A stretch of 64,000 bases of DNA, from positions 2,534,501 through 2,598,500 of the forward strand of contig NC_015945.1 in NCBI RefSeq assembly GCF_000224085.1, in the 5' to 3' direction. Positions 18,043 to 26,620 of this stretch are shown here, in pieces. The notes below the pieces were generated by a model that saw nothing but the letters and a program-made list of their open reading frames with translations, did no database searches and was not told where the DNA came from. Source of the DNA: Allomuricauda ruestringensis DSM 13258. Lineage in GTDB: Bacteria > Bacteroidota > Bacteroidia > Flavobacteriales > Flavobacteriaceae. The position numbers and the translations under genes are program-made. Within the stretch, counting starts at the first letter, position 1. Every line of letters begins with the position of its first letter.

Positions 18043-19161
18043 TTACTTTTTCTTGCTTGTAATTGATTTAAAGAAATTTTCGTAATCCGAAATAATCTTT
18101 TGCGAACCGAATTTTTTTACGACATGACTTGATACCTGACTGGGGGGGGAATTTTCAAGTTGCTTGATCAAAAGATTAAGTTTTTCAACAAAATCGGTAT
18201 CATTCTTTACCAAATACCCATTTTCACCATTAATAATAATTTCATTCATCCCACCAGGAGCTTCATATACTATGGCGGGAGTGCCTATCCCTAAACTTTC
18301 AATCAAAGCGTTGGGAAAACCTTCAAAAAAAGAGCCCTGTAAATAAATATGGCTGTTGGCCATATGTTGGTACACTTCTTTGCTAATGGGAATATGCTTA
18401 ATTTTATCCATGATATTGTAGGAGTTGGCTACCTTAAAAATACGTTCCTTTTCGGCTCCATCACCAATAATTGTATAAGTAAAGGGAACCTTTAGTTTAG
18501 ATAGCCCTTTGATGATTCTTTCATACCCCTTTTGTTTGCTCAATCTTCCAACCGTTATTAACTGTAATGATGTATTATCGGGATTGCTTTCTTTTGTTTT
18601 GATTTCCTCTGAAACTGGGTTATTGATGGTTATGATATTCTTGTTAGCATATTTTTCCATCTGAATCATGTCTTTTTTCATATCCTCTGACTGGCAGATA
18701 AAATAGTTGATACGATTGTGTGCTAAATCTGATATTTTGGAATCAAGAAAGCTAAAAACCCCTTTGTTTTTAGTGTTACTTTTATTCCGCTTTTTAAACG
18801 AATCCCTAACACTTAGAACAATTGTTTCTCGTGCTACACATATTGTACGAGGATAAAAATAAGCTACTAGGCCGACAATGTAATTAACATGGGTAAGTGA
18901 GCTGAAAGCAATGTGAGGCTTGTGCTTGAAAAATAATTTTAGTATATCGAAAAAGGCGTTTTTCGCATTTGGATGGTTGAGATAAACTACTTCTACTCCT
19001 TCTGTAGGATATATGGTATCCTCTTTAAAGCCAATAACAACTAGTTTGACATCGAATTTTTTTTGATTCAAGTTTTTGGCAATAAAGAGCATAACCCTTT
19101 CTGCTCCACCCGCGATTAGACTCGGAATAAATATTAGGATTTTTAGTTTTTTACTACTCAT
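18043..19161 (-). CDS. GT4 glycosyltransferase (EPS)
   Basis: 372 residues, GT-B fold. N-terminal IPSLIAGGAERVMLFIAKNL, donor-binding TVGRLSKQKGYERIIKGL, and E-x7-E in FEGFPNALIESLGIGTPAIV. Predicted to add one sugar to the lipid-linked EPS unit in the cytoplasm. Sits between the TupA-like gene and the flippase. AT-rich compared with the GT4 at 14650, as are its neighbours from 15.8 to 23.8 kb, which fits a variable, exchanged part of the EPS locus. Confidence 0.87.
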   Translation of the reverse strand: MSSKKLKILIFIPSLIAGGAERVMLFIAKNLNQKKFDVKLVVIGFKEDTIYPTEGVEVVYLNHPNAKNAFFDILKLFFKHKPHIAFSSLTHVNYIVGLVAYFYPRTICVARETIVLSVRDSFKKRNKSNTKNKGVFSFLDSKISDLAHNRINYFICQSEDMKKDMIQMEKYANKNIITINNPVSEEIKTKESNPDNTSLQLITVGRLSKQKGYERIIKGLSKLKVPFTYTIIGDGAEKERIFKVANSYNIMDKIKHIPISKEVYQHMANSHIYLQGSFFEGFPNALIESLGIGTPAIVYEAPGGMNEIIINGENGYLVKNDTDFVEKLNLLIKQLENSPPSQVSSHVVKKFGSQKIISDYENFFKSITSKKK

Positions 19162-19256
19162 GTGTTAGTTGAGGTATATGTTTTTAACGGACTTATCACT
19201 ATTGTATTATTGATTTTATGTTTTTCTTGTTTAGGAAAGCTGTCTAATAGGTGTTA

Positions 19257-20618
19257 TTATATAGATGCTGTTTGATTATTATGTATTTTTCTGATGTACA
19301 GATAAATAATTAAGGCATTTACAAAATAAACTATGGATGTGGCCAAAGCGATTCCCTTAACTCCCATTAGTTTTAAGAATATGTAATTCAATACAATGTT
19401 TAAAATCAAGTTTACCACTGAAGACAATACCAAAAAATTATTTTTGTTTATTGCGTTCAAATATTTGTTCATCACAATGGCAGAAATATAGAAGGGTATT
19501 TGAATCAAATACATTTGCTGTATGATATAAACTTGATCCGTATCCGAACTGGTAAATGTGCCGCGTTCAAAAAATAGGGTGATGATAAGTTTTGATAATA
19601 AAATGAGTAGGATGGCTAAAATACTTCCAAGGCCCAATCCAGAAGCTAATATTTTATTAAGGTAATTAAAAAGTGTTTTGCTTCCATCCAGTGCTTTTTT
19701 TGAAAAATAGGGGAGCAGTGTACTACCTACAGGAATACTGATAAGTCCTAGCACCACTACAGGAACTTTACTCCCATAGTTAAGGGAAGCAATGGCACCT
19801 ACCGCTAACTGAGCAGAAAAATATTGGTCAACCATTGGATTCATTCCGTGTATCAAACTGGATGATATTTTTGCAGGAAATTGTTTTATAAGAATTTGAA
19901 TATTATGGCTTTTAAAATTTGGTTTGTCAATACATATCACTTTCTTTTTGGTTCCAATGACTATTAAATATATAAGGCTTAATACACTACCAACCAACAT
20001 ACCTATGGCAAGCGTTTTTTCTTGTAAATTTTGATGGAAAAATGCTAGAAAGATAATGGTTGTCAAGGGAACAAATAGGCCTTTTAAGGAAGAATACAGA
20101 AATTCATCGTTTACCATTAATAGGCCAGATATTAAAGACGATACCCCCCAAAATAGCATACAGGGCAACACAATCCACAATTGAGTTTTAATCAGTTCGT
20201 AATAATGTGGTTCATGACCAGGAAATAACACTTCCAAATAAACATCAATACCTAAATAAGTTATTCCCATCATGATTAGGGCCAAAGCCAGCGTAATGAT
20301 GAAGCTTGAACCCTGAAAAGCCCCTATACTTTGCTGTTGATGGCTTTTTTCTGCAACATAATTGGGTATAAATACTGAACTATAGGAACCTATAAATACG
20401 TTTTGTACAAAAGAAGGAACCAAAACAGCAATCAAATACGTATCCAAAAGCTCAGAAATACCAAAGGTGTCAGCAATCAATATTTCCTTAAAAAAGGCAA
20501 TACCTTTGACCAGTAGCGATACTACCGCTACGGTCAACATGTTGGAAAATAGTTGGCCTTGAAATTTTTTCCAAATCTTTTTAATTAGGGAGCGCCAATT
20601 TTTATCCTCTTTCTGCAT
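19257..20618 (-). CDS. MurJ/Wzx-like polysaccharide flippase (MOP superfamily)
   Basis: 453 residues with about 12-14 hydrophobic helices. The N-terminal region LTVAVVSLLVKGIAFFKEIL and ADTFGISELLDTYLIAVLVP has the pattern of MurJ-type lipid II flippases. Given the EPS setting it most likely moves the lipid-linked repeat unit across the inner membrane. A cell also needs a true MurJ, expected elsewhere in the genome. It starts eight bases after the stop of the polymerase gene, so the two are probably co-translated. Confidence 0.83.
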   Translation of the reverse strand: MQKEDKNWRSLIKKIWKKFQGQLFSNMLTVAVVSLLVKGIAFFKEILIADTFGISELLDTYLIAVLVPSFVQNVFIGSYSSVFIPNYVAEKSHQQQSIGAFQGSSFIITLALALIMMGITYLGIDVYLEVLFPGHEPHYYELIKTQLWIVLPCMLFWGVSSLISGLLMVNDEFLYSSLKGLFVPLTTIIFLAFFHQNLQEKTLAIGMLVGSVLSLIYLIVIGTKKKVICIDKPNFKSHNIQILIKQFPAKISSSLIHGMNPMVDQYFSAQLAVGAIASLNYGSKVPVVVLGLISIPVGSTLLPYFSKKALDGSKTLFNYLNKILASGLGLGSILAILLILLSKLIITLFFERGTFTSSDTDQVYIIQQMYLIQIPFYISAIVMNKYLNAINKNNFLVLSSVVNLILNIVLNYIFLKLMGVKGIALATSIVYFVNALIIYLYIRKIHNNQTASI

Positions 20619-20626
20619 TTACCCCA

Positions 20627-21817
20627 CTATGTTTTTTCGATTTCGGAAGCCATTGTACCTTGATTGACAATTGAGTAGTGTTCAAAAGATTTGAAGCTGG
20701 ATGACTCTTTTAATTGAATCGCTATCCACAAGAGGATAAAAATGGCATATTCGTTGGTCATAAAATTATGGTTGGTCATAAAAAAGAGGGCCAAACCACT
20801 AAGCATTAATAGGCCATGTGGTTTTTCCTGAAATTGATGATATCCCCTCAAAAACAATTTGAAAAGAAAGGCAAGAAAAATTAATAAAGGAATTATACCG
20901 CTTTCGCCCCAAATCAATAAATAGGTGTTATGCACACCCCATTTTGTTGGAACAATACCATAACCATAAAAAGAATGGTATCCATTACCGAAAATTGGAT
21001 TTTCAAACAACACATCGTAATAGCGTGCCCAGGTTTCGGTTCTGGAGTCTTCATTCAATGCTTGGACATCATTTTGTTGAGAACCACTGATCAATGCTCC
21101 AATCTGTTCCAAGCGTTCGTTTTTAACCGGCAAAAACTCGTTAAAGGTTACAAGCAAAATCAGCACTCCAAATCCAATGAGCAACATCTTGGCGTTTTTT
21201 ATACTCAAACGAATTGACATCAGATTCAGCAAAAGCCAAGTGACCATAAAGGTGCGGGATAGGGTTATCAGTCCTAATCCTGTAAACGAAAGCTTGCCAA
21301 AAAGCCTTAAGGGTTTAATAATGGAAAAACTTAGAGCAAAACCCATTAAACAGACCAAGCCTCCATTATTCGCATCTAAATAAAAACCACTATAACGACC
21401 ATAATCGGCCAGAGGGTTTTGGAAAAGAAAGATATTCCCCAAAATGGACAAGGCCCCAATCAAAAGAAAAAACCAAAGTTCCTTTTGAGTTGTATTTTTT
21501 ACCACTTCATACCCACCCCAAATTATGATAATGTATTTGATGACCCTTACAAAGAAGAAATGAATATCGGCAATATATACTTGGCTGACTAGGATACCAA
21601 TCATATAATATAGTATTCCGAATACAAGCATTTCATAGCAATTCCCAGTCTTTTTGTTCAGAATAACATATACTAAAATTAATCCATAGGAGGCGTAGCT
21701 TAATAAAGAGGATAAAGTATCATTAATATAGACTAATGTAAACCCAGGAAAGTTCCATAGAATCAGGGCTAAAATAACATAGCGTAGTATGGGGAAAACC
21801 TCAGGTTTAGATTCCAT
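20627..21817 (-). CDS. Wzy/O-antigen-ligase-like polymerase
   Basis: 396 residues from the ATG at 21817, which shares one base with the stop codon of the preceding GT4 gene (TAATG), a typical coupled start. About 10-12 membrane helices, with a large extracytoplasmic loop near residues 240-295 that contains ETWARYYDVLFENPIFGNGY and GVHNTYLLIWGESG, as in Wzy_C/O-antigen ligase proteins. Role: joins repeat units into the long chain at the periplasmic side, or ligates the chain. Polymerase is preferred because the flippase is adjacent. Confidence 0.83.
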   Translation of the reverse strand: MESKPEVFPILRYVILALILWNFPGFTLVYINDTLSSLLSYASYGLILVYVILNKKTGNCYEMLVFGILYYMIGILVSQVYIADIHFFFVRVIKYIIIIWGGYEVVKNTTQKELWFFLLIGALSILGNIFLFQNPLADYGRYSGFYLDANNGGLVCLMGFALSFSIIKPLRLFGKLSFTGLGLITLSRTFMVTWLLLNLMSIRLSIKNAKMLLIGFGVLILLVTFNEFLPVKNERLEQIGALISGSQQNDVQALNEDSRTETWARYYDVLFENPIFGNGYHSFYGYGIVPTKWGVHNTYLLIWGESGIIPLLIFLAFLFKLFLRGYHQFQEKPHGLLMLSGLALFFMTNHNFMTNEYAIFILLWIAIQLKESSSFKSFEHYSIVNQGTMASEIEKT

Positions 21818-22887
21818 TAATCTGTACTTAGTTCTTTGAATAAAGCTTCCCACTTTCTAATAATCTCTGATAAAGTGAACTTTTGCATACTTTGGGGAGC
21901 TTTAGTAGCTAAAGCCATCCGTAGCTTGTCATCTTCTAACAAAAGCCTCAGATTATCTTGCATCGATTCTGCATTTTGGTTTTCCACAAGTATTCCATTT
22001 ACTTGATTTTCAATCAATTCACTTGGCCCGGATACACAATCGTAAGCAATACAGGCCATGCCATTGCTAAGTGCTTCCATCAATCCCATAGGGAGCCCTT
22101 CAAATCTTGAAGGGAGCGCAAAGATTTGAGTATCCTGCATAATTTCAAAGACATTAGGACAAAACCCAGCAAATTCCACATTTTCTTCAATGCCTAAGTC
22201 TTCGGTGATTCCTTTAAGGTGAGCAAAGCCAGTTTCACCTCCTCCTAAAATCTTTAGTGTCCAATCACTGTTTTCTTTGAGAATGGGTGCAATTACAGGT
22301 AAAAAAGAATCAAATCCTTTTTGGTGATAGCGATCTAAAGATCCGACCAATAAAATTGTTTTATTTCTTTCAAGCAAAGGTTTAGAATAACTGGGTACCG
22401 AAATTGGATTGGGCATAACTTTAACCCGCGCCCCCATGTTGGTATAATAATCTACGTCATAGGAAGTCAAAACAGTAATAAAATCAGCAAATCTATAGAA
22501 GTACTTTCGAATGAATAAAGTCTTTTTGTTCTTCTTTTTAAATGAATGATTGATATGTTCCGAAACGATTACATTGATTTTAAGCAAGAGCCCAACAACT
22601 ATGGCAATTAGACCATTTGTGGGCATAAAAGAAATCAAAATATCAGGTTTTGGTTCTTGTTTTTTGTAAAAACGGAACAGATTATAAATGGATCTTAGTT
22701 TATGGTTTTTAATGGAACCTTGATGCAGTTTTATTCGTTTTACCTTATTTGAAACCACATATTTATCATCATCATTAAAAGTTATCAATCTTATTTCATG
22801 ATTTTCTGCAAGTGCATCTGCTATGGTTACCATAACTCTTTCGGCACCACCGCCTTTTAAACTATCGATACTAAAGTCTATTCTCAT
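21817..22887 (-). CDS. GT4 glycosyltransferase (EPS)
   Basis: 356 residues. N-terminal IDSLKGGGAERVMVTIADAL, GT4 donor site around LLVGSLDRYHQKGFDSFLPV, and E-x7-E in FEGLPMGLMEALSNGMACIA. The HINHSF and VLTSYDVDYYTNMGA stretches are typical of capsular GT4 enzymes. Its start lies two bases after the TupA-like gene at 22890, and its stop overlaps the polymerase start, so 22890-20627 is one tight translation unit. Confidence 0.88.
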   Translation of the reverse strand: MRIDFSIDSLKGGGAERVMVTIADALAENHEIRLITFNDDDKYVVSNKVKRIKLHQGSIKNHKLRSIYNLFRFYKKQEPKPDILISFMPTNGLIAIVVGLLLKINVIVSEHINHSFKKKNKKTLFIRKYFYRFADFITVLTSYDVDYYTNMGARVKVMPNPISVPSYSKPLLERNKTILLVGSLDRYHQKGFDSFLPVIAPILKENSDWTLKILGGGETGFAHLKGITEDLGIEENVEFAGFCPNVFEIMQDTQIFALPSRFEGLPMGLMEALSNGMACIAYDCVSGPSELIENQVNGILVENQNAESMQDNLRLLLEDDKLRMALATKAPQSMQKFTLSEIIRKWEALFKELSTD

Positions 22888-22889
22888 CT

Positions 22890-23837
22890 TTAGGATATAA
22901 TTAATCTACTACCCAACTTTACATCCCATTCAAAAGGATATATAGGCTTGCTTCCTGAATGATGGTATAGCGTTAATTCACCAAAATAAAGATTATTGTC
23001 AATAACGTACCAATCCACCCTTAAGTATTTAAATTGTTGTGATAAGCTTTCGGATAACATAATCATTTTATCCAAGCACTTTGGTTTATCGACGTTTGTT
23101 TTACTTGGTTTAATAAATTCCCCATTTGGAAGTCTGCCTCCCCATTCGTAAGGCTCTCGATTCCAGTCCCTATCATACCAATTACAGAATTGATTGCTGG
23201 TTCCTCTATCAATATCAACATTAATCATCTGTACTTTACCATTAAAACAATGTACTTTATAATCATAAGGAACATTGCCATTTCGGTCACTTAATAACTT
23301 TTCTACAATTACTAGAGGCTCGATATCTTTGTAAACCATTTCACGACCCATCCAATAATAGTTTTCAGCTAAATTTGCTTTTAACTGATTTTGAATGGAT
23401 TTCCAGTCAATTTCTTCCTTTTTATTCTTAATGACAATTCCTCCAGAACTATTATGATTGGTTTTAATAATAACTGGATAATCTGGTATGTTTTCTGGGA
23501 TTATATTATTTGGATCATTGGTCATATAGGCGAGAGGTACCAAATATTCTTCCCCGATTTTATTTTTAATATATTCTCTAACACGGTATTTATCCGCAAG
23601 TTTACTGCCTATTGGATTCTCATAGTTTAATTTTAACCAATTAATTTTTTCATTTAAAGTTTTGGGTTCATTGAGATTTAGCTTGTAACCAAAATTATCT
23701 TTAAATCTTCTTAATATAAATTTTTCATTTGACAGGTATTTTTTGAGCAAGAAAAATTGGTAGGTTAAAACAATAGGCCTAAGAACTAAAAACCCAGTTC
23801 TATTTTTGTTATATAAATCTTTTAAAAAACCTTTCAT
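22890..23837 (-). CDS. TupA-like ATP-grasp protein, second copy
   Basis: 315 residues, paralogous to the gene at 17050 along its whole length: LTLNEKINWLK, ADKYRVREYIKNKIGEEYLVPL, YPVIIKTNHNSSGGIVIKNK, DYKVHCFNGKVQMINVDIDR and LRVDWYVIDNNLYFGELTLYHHSG. Likely an ATP-dependent ligase that adds an amino acid or similar group to the EPS. First gene of the block after the terminator behind the pectate-lyase-like gene. Having two copies suggests two attachment sites or two substrates. Confidence 0.8.
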   Translation of the reverse strand: MKGFLKDLYNKNRTGFLVLRPIVLTYQFFLLKKYLSNEKFILRRFKDNFGYKLNLNEPKTLNEKINWLKLNYENPIGSKLADKYRVREYIKNKIGEEYLVPLAYMTNDPNNIIPENIPDYPVIIKTNHNSSGGIVIKNKKEEIDWKSIQNQLKANLAENYYWMGREMVYKDIEPLVIVEKLLSDRNGNVPYDYKVHCFNGKVQMINVDIDRGTSNQFCNWYDRDWNREPYEWGGRLPNGEFIKPSKTNVDKPKCLDKMIMLSESLSQQFKYLRVDWYVIDNNLYFGELTLYHHSGSKPIYPFEWDVKLGSRLIIS

Positions 23838-23882
23838 TCCTAAATTTTAATGGAAAAGTATAAATGAATGGATTGACCGCAC

Positions 23883-23909
23883 AAAAAAAGCTGTTCAAAG
23901 GAACAGCTT
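23883..23909 (-). terminator. Rho-independent terminator of the pectate-lyase-like gene
   Basis: On the minus strand a nine-base-pair stem (AAGCTGTTC / GAACAGCTT, 23901-23909 with 23888-23896) with a four-base loop runs straight into seven T residues. It lies 55 bases after the lyase stop codon. It should separate lyase transcription from the downstream EPS genes, which then need their own promoter. Confidence 0.85.
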
Positions 23910-23963
23910 AATCGATAATGAACATATTTCTTTTTTGAATGAAGAAATAGCTAATTAAATTTT

Positions 23964-25712
23964 TTAATTCATGGTCAATGAAAATACAAATTCTTCAATG
24001 TTGGTATAACCATTTCCATCCTCGTCATCGGAGGGTTTAGCCGTTAAATTGCCAAAAGTATGAATTTCCCAAACGTCTGCCATACCATCATTATCGGTAT
24101 CATAAGTTGCTGCACGCGCAGTGGAAGTTATATTTGGAAATCCGCCAATGGTATTAATGTCTGTAATGCCTTGAATTCCATTTTCATCCGTCCAATTACC
24201 AATCAATCTTGCATCAACTACATCAGGAAAAATGACACTAGGGCCAACGTTGTTTAAAACAGCATCAACAACCTCCGAACTCGGTAATGGAGTGTATGGG
24301 CTTGATATGCGTCTAGATGATTGATTTGCAGATTCCCAGTTGCTATTCATCATACCATGCGTATTAGTCCCCAATTGTATATTGTCAGTTTGATACATGT
24401 AGCCCTCATCTGCCAATCCATCCGGATTCTCGTAACTGTTTAATTGGTATACATGATCAGCTTGCCCTGGTGGGTAATCAGAATCAGCTTTAAAAACATT
24501 ACCTATACTTTCAACAGTAGCTGGGCCAAAACTTGTTGTCATAGCTCTGTTATAATTATAAAGAACATTATTCACAAACTCAAAATCAGTTTCATCCCCA
24601 TAAGTATGTTCAGGAACTCTATTGCCATTATTGGCCCAATAATTTTGAATCATTGAAAAATTATGAACATTTCTGCCAATCAACGCTGCATAATGGTTTC
24701 CATCGATGTTTTCTGCTATTATTGAATTCTGAAGGGTTATATTTTGAGTTGGAGAATTTGATGATCCTCCAGAATCTCCGGTTATAGAGAAGTTTTCATC
24801 ATTTCCCCAAGTTAAGCTTACATGGTCAACTACTACATTTTCAACCGTTGAGTTAGATGTATGGTTAGTAATGCCTATTGGATCGGATTCACTCTCACCC
24901 GCTATTCTAATCCTTAAATATCTAATGATAACTTCTGATGTCATTACCCTGATTCCATTTCCCTTTATAGTTATGCCTGGATACGGTGCGGTTTGCCCAA
25001 GTATGGTAATGTTTGGATTCCTTATACTTCGCTGTGAAGTCCATTCTATTTCACCTCCAACATCAAACACCACAATTCTTGGCCCACTGGCATACATAGC
25101 CTCTACCAAACTTCCTGGTCCATCTTCATTTAAATTGGTTACATGGATAATACGTCCACCTCTACCGCCTACGGCATTTTGGCCAAAACCTTTGGCGCCG
25201 GGGAACGCTTTTAACGCTCCCATGTCCGCGCTACCATATTGGGTGTTTACGACCACGGTGGCCTTTTTTTCATATTTGTTTTGACTACCTTTTCCTCGTA
25301 CCTCCACGGTATAGGTAAATTCGTCGCTTACCATACCATTGTTGCCGGCCTTGTTGGCAGATTCCGGTTTTGGTGAATAGGTTATGGTATTATCCTCGTT
25401 GAGGCTTATATCGCCTTCCAAGGCATCGGATACTGCCACAATTTGAAAGCTTTCCAATTCTTGGGAAGGAATACTGTCATTTTTCAATACATCCAAGATA
25501 GCCGATTCCACAGCTCCGGAAATGGTGAATTCATCATTGTTTACACTAAAGGATACTGGGTTTATGAGTTCGCCATCCTCAGTTGTTTCTTCTTCAATTT
25601 GGTTTTGAATCGTTTCATCGAACAAATCACTATCCTTACTACATGAAGAAAGCGTCAGGGAAATAAAAAGCAATAAAAGACTCACGTACGAAATGGTTTT
25701 GTGGGATGCCAT
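23964..25712 (-). CDS. Pectate-lyase-like surface lipoprotein (parallel beta-helix)
   Basis: 582 residues. Lipoprotein signal with Cys24 (TLSSC) followed by SKDSD, an acidic tail suggesting surface display. An Ig-like domain (about 45-155) precedes a right-handed beta-helix (about 165-480) starting AFPGAKGFGQNAVGGRGGRI, with FDVGGEIEW, ILGQTAPYPGITIKG, IIRYLRIR and VVDHVSLTWGNDE, the pattern of PL1-type pectate lyases and trehalose-like helix proteins. A calcium-binding dockerin/TSP3-like end (DTDNDGMADVWE, DDEDGNGYTN) closes it. It is embedded in the EPS block with uronate-sugar genes, so it probably cuts or edits the cell's own polymer or a similar algal pectin; the substrate is unproven. 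Confidence 0.82.
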   Translation of the reverse strand: MASHKTISYVSLLLLFISLTLSSCSKDSDLFDETIQNQIEEETTEDGELINPVSFSVNNDEFTISGAVESAILDVLKNDSIPSQELESFQIVAVSDALEGDISLNEDNTITYSPKPESANKAGNNGMVSDEFTYTVEVRGKGSQNKYEKKATVVVNTQYGSADMGALKAFPGAKGFGQNAVGGRGGRIIHVTNLNEDGPGSLVEAMYASGPRIVVFDVGGEIEWTSQRSIRNPNITILGQTAPYPGITIKGNGIRVMTSEVIIRYLRIRIAGESESDPIGITNHTSNSTVENVVVDHVSLTWGNDENFSITGDSGGSSNSPTQNITLQNSIIAENIDGNHYAALIGRNVHNFSMIQNYWANNGNRVPEHTYGDETDFEFVNNVLYNYNRAMTTSFGPATVESIGNVFKADSDYPPGQADHVYQLNSYENPDGLADEGYMYQTDNIQLGTNTHGMMNSNWESANQSSRRISSPYTPLPSSEVVDAVLNNVGPSVIFPDVVDARLIGNWTDENGIQGITDINTIGGFPNITSTARAATYDTDNDGMADVWEIHTFGNLTAKPSDDEDGNGYTNIEEFVFSLTMN

Positions 25713-25762
25713 TTAGAATAAAGAGGTTAAGTGGTTAAAAACTATATTTCCGACTTGGGAAA

Positions 25763-25770
25763 CAAATCTA
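25763..25770 (-). promoter_or_regulatory. Candidate -7 box for the pectate-lyase-like gene
   Basis: On the minus strand TAGATTTG matches TAnnTTTG exactly, 51 bases before the start codon at 25712. No TTG is seen at the ideal -33 distance. The repeated TCGATGAAA motifs lie just upstream. Confidence 0.35.
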
Positions 25771-25809
25771 ATTTAATTGTATGTTTTATCGACGTAAAAC
25801 TATTTTTTT

Positions 25810-25960
25810 TCGATGAAATGCACTTTCTAATCCATTGATTCTCTGTGGTGCTATATTTTTTCGATGAAAATCGGTTTAAATCGGACAAACTACATTCTCG
25901 ACATGACTGATACGGAGTGTACCCTTGTTTGGATGTGCAACCCATGAATTATCGATGAAA
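25810..25960. promoter_or_regulatory. Three TCGATGAAA motifs upstream of the lyase gene
   Basis: Exact copies at 25810-25818, 25861-25869 and 25952-25960; the first two follow T-tracts. A diverged form (TCGACGTAAA) is at 25789. The clustering upstream of a surface enzyme suggests an operator, but no binding protein can be named. Confidence 0.35.
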
Positions 25961-26130
25961 TACCCCTTTTTTTAACATTGAGGCGTTTTTTTTAACAAGG
26001 CTAAAGAGGGCTCGTCCATTGGAATAATGCCGATAAACTGCCTTAGAGAAGTAATCGGAAAGCTTAAACTAAAAAAAAATTAAAGGAGGAAAACCAATAA
26101 TTTGGGGAGACTACTATAAATTTTACGGTT

Positions 26131-26200
26131 ATTCTGTCGGGAGGAGCTACGAGAAGCCTTATGGCAATGAGATACCTCTTCGTGCCTCATTCGGAATGAC
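26131..26200. repeat. Palindromic intergenic repeat, copy 1
   Basis: Arms TTATTCTGTCGG... and ...TCATTCGGAATGAC, the degenerate form of the flavobacterial TGTCATTCTGA/TCAGAATGACA repeat, around a centre containing TGAGATACCTCTTCG. Confidence 0.6.
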
Positions 26201-26319
26201 AAGTAACAAAAAGGTTCTCGATACAATCTTTCTTCATTTTCACTCATAAAGATTACTCGAAATGACGCCTAGAATTAAGTTCTATGTTCAAAACGCACAA
26301 TGGGTATTTAAGAGTATTG

Positions 26320-26404
26320 TGTCATTTCGAACGCAGTGAGAAATCTCATTGCAAATTCAAAATTATGAGATCCCTCTTCGTGGCTCATTAGGAAGTATGA
26401 CGCG
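26320..26404. repeat. Palindromic intergenic repeat, copy 2
   Basis: Left arm TGTCATTTCGAACGCAGTGA (26320-26339), right arm ending in AGTATGACGCG; both contain the ATCTCAT/ATGAGAT inner match. Same family as the neighbouring copies. Confidence 0.6.
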
Positions 26405-26416
26405 TAAACCCCTGCC

Positions 26417-26534
26417 TGTTATTCTGAAGGAGCATGGCGACTGAAGAATCTCTTTTATAAGAACAAGTTCAAGCTCAAGAACAAGTACAAGCTGAAATAC
26501 TAGACTATAGATTCTTCACTTCGTTCAGAATGAC
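26417..26534. repeat. Palindromic intergenic repeat, copy 3
   Basis: Left arm TGTTATTCTGAAGGAG with GAAGAATCT, right arm AGATTCTTCACTTCGTTCAG then AATGACA (to 26534). Between the arms is a short imperfect direct repeat (AACAAGTTCAAGCT / AACAAGTACAAGCT, 26462-26492). Confidence 0.65.
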
Positions 26535-26620
26535 AAAAAAGATGGTTCTTGAAGGTTCCGTGCAATTTGTGTCAATTATAGCCAATCGTCATTCGGCATG
26601 ACTTTTTTTAGACCTCTGGT

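Larger units (their letters stand above)
25713..26620. other. 908-base intergenic region with repeats and regulatory-like motifs
   Basis: No convincing gene. The half nearest the lyase gene (25763-25960) has a -7-like box and three exact TCGATGAAA nonamers. The half nearest the epimerase gene (26131-26610) is filled with degenerate palindromic repeats of the flavobacterial intergenic type. One 67-codon minus frame at 25742-25945 has no protein-like features. Confidence 0.6.

Noticed and set aside
25742..25945. 67-codon minus-strand frame upstream of the lyase gene
   Set aside because: Composition is not protein-like, there is no recognisable domain, and it overlaps the promoter-like and TCGATGAAA motifs.
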